Assembly: GCA_029263415.1 (NCBI GenBank)
Contig: JAJCXN010000039.1
Coordinates: 248,001 to 312,000, forward strand
DNA length: 64,000 nucleotides
Direction: 5' to 3'
Origin: Acidobacteriota bacterium
Lineage (GTDB): Bacteria; Acidobacteriota; Thermoanaerobaculia; Multivoradales; Multivoraceae
Below are positions 62,048-64,000 of the stretch, piece after piece. Under the pieces are notes generated by a model. That model was not told where the DNA came from and did not search any database. It worked only from the letters and a program-made list of their open reading frames with translations. A program made the position numbers and the translations under genes. Position 1 is the first letter of the stretch. Each line of letters opens with the position of its first letter.

Positions 62048-63034
62048 CTATAGGTACTGAAGGAAATCCTTTGCTTCGGCCGCCTTCGGGTGTTCGGGCG
62101 CCATCTCGATCAGCTTGGTGAAGTCAGCCTTCGCTTCATCGGTCTTGCCCTGGGCAAGGTAGCAAAGGCCGCGGTAGTAGTAGGCCTCTGGCACTTCAGG
62201 ATAGTCGGCAACAATCTTCTGGAAATCCACCAATGCAGCATCGGTATCGCCGTTGTTGTACTTGGCGATACCCTGGTTGAGTAGCGCATTGTGGTCGATC
62301 TTGGCACCAGCTGGCATGCGGTCGATGTACTGCTGAGCCTCCTCGGCCCGGCCTTCGTTGATCAAGATCGAGCTGAGTTTCGAGAGCGTGTCTACGTGTT
62401 GCGGATCCACGGCCAATGCGCGTTCCATAGTGGAGATCGCGTTGGTTGTATCTTCCTCTTCGAGGTAGGTCTGTGCGATGGCCATGAAGATGCTGCCTTG
62501 CCGGTTGGCATCGAGTGTGCCAACAATCTCCTCAAGCACTGCGCGCCCCTCCGCACGTTGCCCAGACTCCAACAACTGACCTGCGCGACTCAGAGCTTCA
62601 GAGGCTGCCTGGGCAGCTGCCGCGGCTGCAGCTGCGGCCGGATCAACACTACCCACAGCTGCTGCTACCGAGCCCGCAGGCTTCAGCTTCTTGTTGATCG
62701 GCTCGTTGGGGACAGCTTGTGAGATCGGCACGCTGCCCTCTGAAACAGCGTAGCCCGGGGCTTCAATGACGACCGACCACGGGCCGCCGGTGAGTCCCAA
62801 GTAGCTCCACTTACCCTTTTTGTTGGTCTGGATTGGTGCTGGGCCCCTGCCGCTCAGGGTCAGGGTGACGGTGGCGCCTGCGATCGGTTCATCGTTTTCG
62901 TTGAGCACGGTACCTTGAATCCGTGCACGCCCCTTCCAATCCTGAGCGAGTGCCGCGGACGATGTGAGGCCAAAGAGCAGAATGAAGGCGAGGACGGCAA
63001 GCTGGATCGTTAGGGGACGTCTTGTGGACGACAT
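62048..63034 (-). CDS. Carboxypeptidase-regulatory-like/TPR exported protein
   Basis: The protein has 328 residues from ATG 63034 behind CAGGAGAAAC. A signal peptide (IQLAVLAFILLFGLTSSAALAQ) leads into a carboxypeptidase-regulatory (beta-sandwich) domain at ~37-115 (RIQGTVLNENDEPIAGATVT). An alanine-rich linker is followed by ~6 TPR units at 150-328, ending AKADFTKLIEMAPEHPKAAEA. It probably binds proteins in the periplasm and may assist the TonB-dependent receptor encoded upstream on the same strand. Confidence 0.85.
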   Translation of the reverse strand: MSSTRRPLTIQLAVLAFILLFGLTSSAALAQDWKGRARIQGTVLNENDEPIAGATVTLTLSGRGPAPIQTNKKGKWSYLGLTGGPWSVVIEAPGYAVSEGSVPISQAVPNEPINKKLKPAGSVAAAVGSVDPAAAAAAAAAQAASEALSRAGQLLESGQRAEGRAVLEEIVGTLDANRQGSIFMAIAQTYLEEEDTTNAISTMERALAVDPQHVDTLSKLSSILINEGRAEEAQQYIDRMPAGAKIDHNALLNQGIAKYNNGDTDAALVDFQKIVADYPEVPEAYYYRGLCYLAQGKTDEAKADFTKLIEMAPEHPKAAEAKDFLQYL

Positions 63035-63246
63035 GGGAGTTTCTCCTGGAGGGACTGCGGGGGGTAAACGCTGGGGTTCGTCGAAATCTCATCCCTAAGG
63101 CGTTTGCGGAGCGGAGCAGTGCGCGAGCACACACTCACTAGGGCCTCGGATTTTACAACAGTCGCACCCGGTAGAGGATTCCGCGGTAGGTGGTCGAGTG
63201 GTCTTGGAAGGAACCCCTCCAGTGGGCCCATTTCACTAGGCACAAA

Positions 63247-63273
63247 AAAGGCCGGAGCATGGCTCCGGCCTTT
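63247..63273 (-). terminator. Strong Rho-independent terminator for the TonB receptor gene
   Basis: AAAGGCCGGAGC-ATG-GCTCCGGCCTTT is a 12-bp stem with a three-base loop. Read on the minus strand it is followed by TTT, so it ends the receptor transcript; plus-strand reading also gives TTTCTCTTT, so it may act both ways. Confidence 0.88.
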
Positions 63274-63306
63274 CTCTTTCCATGGTGGCTTACGCCGCTA
63301 TGGAAT

Positions 63307-63330
63307 GTGAGTCTTCCAAGGAAGACTCAC
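63307..63330. other. 24-bp palindrome after the TonB receptor gene
   Basis: GTGAGTCTTCC-AA-GGAAGACTCAC is an 11-bp perfect inverted repeat with a two-base centre. It lies between the receptor stop (63344) and the terminator at 63247. It may form a second RNA stem in the 3' end of the receptor mRNA. Confidence 0.7.
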
Positions 63331-63343
63331 GATCTCTTCTGAA

Positions 63344-64000
63344 CTACTTCCAGCCGAGACGGACACCAAGACGGTAGATCCGCGGGCTGACGTTGTCGTT
63401 CAAGAAGAAGGCGTTCGAGTTGTTGACCGCACGGATGCGAGACAGCTCGGTGCCTTCGTTGGTGACGTTGAACACGTCGATACCGAAGGTGAAGTTCACC
63501 GCGCTCGAGAGCGCGAATTCCTTCTCCACACGGAGATCGATGGTGGTCAGGTCGTCCAAGCGATAGTCGCCGAAATCGTCAACAACGTTGATGTCGCGGG
63601 TACGGTTGTCGCCGCCAGCAAAGTTGTCGAAGATGTACGGTGTGGGATAGCCCTCACGTGCCTGCATTGAAGCAGATACGTTGAAGCCCCACGGACGATC
63701 AGGAGCAACCTGATACATGCCGTTGAGGTTCGAGGTCCACGTGGACTGGAGGAAACGCTCGCCCTTGCCAGAGCCCGTGGAACGGGTCAGGTAGAGCTGA
63801 CCGTCAACATCGCCACCACCCGATGCCGGGTTGGGGTCGCTGTTGAAGCGGTACGTGTCATCGATGTCCCATTCGGCGTCGCCGTAGTTGACGTAACCAC
63901 GGAGCATCCAACGGTTGGATAGGCGCTTGGTGAAGTTCACTGCCACACCTTGGTAACTACGCTCGCGGCTGCCGTTCGTGAGGAACGAACCACCGGTACG
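63344..64000 (-). CDS. TonB-dependent receptor, C-terminal part (truncated by window edge)
   Basis: The frame is open to the window end and codes 218 residues without the start. The sequence is of outer-membrane beta-barrel type: alternating strands such as NRWMLRGYVNYGDAEW, LTTIDLRVEKEFAL and VNFTFGIDVFNVTNEG, and a final strand PRIYRLGVRLGWK ending in an aromatic-Lys pair. It belongs with the carboxypeptidase-regulatory/TonB receptor family (OmpA-related or CarboxypepD_reg-like barrels). It would import a large substrate across the outer membrane. The terminator at 63247 ends the gene. Confidence 0.88.
   Translation of the reverse strand, partial: RTGGSFLTNGSRERSYQGVAVNFTKRLSNRWMLRGYVNYGDAEWDIDDTYRFNSDPNPASGGGDVDGQLYLTRSTGSGKGERFLQSTWTSNLNGMYQVAPDRPWGFNVSASMQAREGYPTPYIFDNFAGGDNRTRDINVVDDFGDYRLDDLTTIDLRVEKEFALSSAVNFTFGIDVFNVTNEGTELSRIRAVNNSNAFFLNDNVSPRIYRLGVRLGWK

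Overview
This 64 kb window comes from a moderately GC-rich bacterial chromosome. No rRNA, tRNA, CRISPR array, transposase or phage gene was recognised. Many genes encode exported proteins: ASPIC/UnbV (VCBS/FG-GAP) proteins, TPR proteins, sulfatase-fold/TPR lipoproteins, S9, M61 and M16 peptidases, and a TonB-dependent receptor. With an alternative-complex-III-like module, this suggests an Acidobacteriota-type heterotroph that feeds on peptides. That placement is inferred from gene content, not from a marker gene.

Region by region: (1) 0-3.5 kb: tail of an unidentified gene, a degenerate HMG-CoA-synthase-like protein fused to a Zn-ribbon/OB domain, an SCP2-type thiolase and an Smr protein. (2) 3.5-9.8 kb: S9 prolyl oligopeptidase, CPBP membrane protease, and a coupled pheA-lhgO-hydrolase operon. 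(3) 10-20 kb: a tail-anchored PilZ protein; a four-gene respiratory operon (pentaheme cytochrome, MopB protein, FeS protein, NrfD fused to an ActD-like tail); a soluble Ser/Thr kinase; a lipoprotein; a cyclophilin. (4) 20.4-20.9 kb: non-coding repeat region with a MITE-like inverted-repeat element. (5) 21-26 kb, minus strand: single-domain asparaginase, periplasmic RidA, phosphodiesterase lipoprotein and M61 peptidase. (6) 26-33.5 kb: TPR protein, oligopeptidase B operon with a GNAT and arsC, acyl-CoA dehydrogenase, PilZ-like and DksA-like regulators. (7) 33.6-36.2 kb: overlapping ECF sigma factor, membrane protein and large anchored protein. (8) 36.5-41.5 kb: ASPIC/UnbV protein coupled to an active/inactive M16 pair. 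(9) 41.5-46.3 kb, minus strand: a trifunctional FolP-FolB-FolK protein coupled to another ASPIC/UnbV gene and a small exported protein. (10) 46.5-57.4 kb: a tight ASPIC-TPR-TPR-ASPIC unit, then an inverted TPR gene preceded by an ASPIC relic, and one more TPR gene. (11) 57.5-64 kb, minus strand: two coupled sulfatase-fold/TPR lipoproteins, a carboxypeptidase-regulatory/TPR protein and a truncated TonB-dependent receptor.

Two themes stand out. First, adjacent genes very often overlap or abut (ATGA, TGATG, GTGA or zero spacing), which suggests translational coupling. Second, short tandem duplications of 12, 13, 15 or 20 bp recur across the window. Those inside coding sequence are multiples of 3, and one lies in the catalytic-loop region of the HPPK domain. 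The strongest candidates for something new are the compact respiratory complex, the FolP-FolB-FolK fusion and the ASPIC/TPR gene array.
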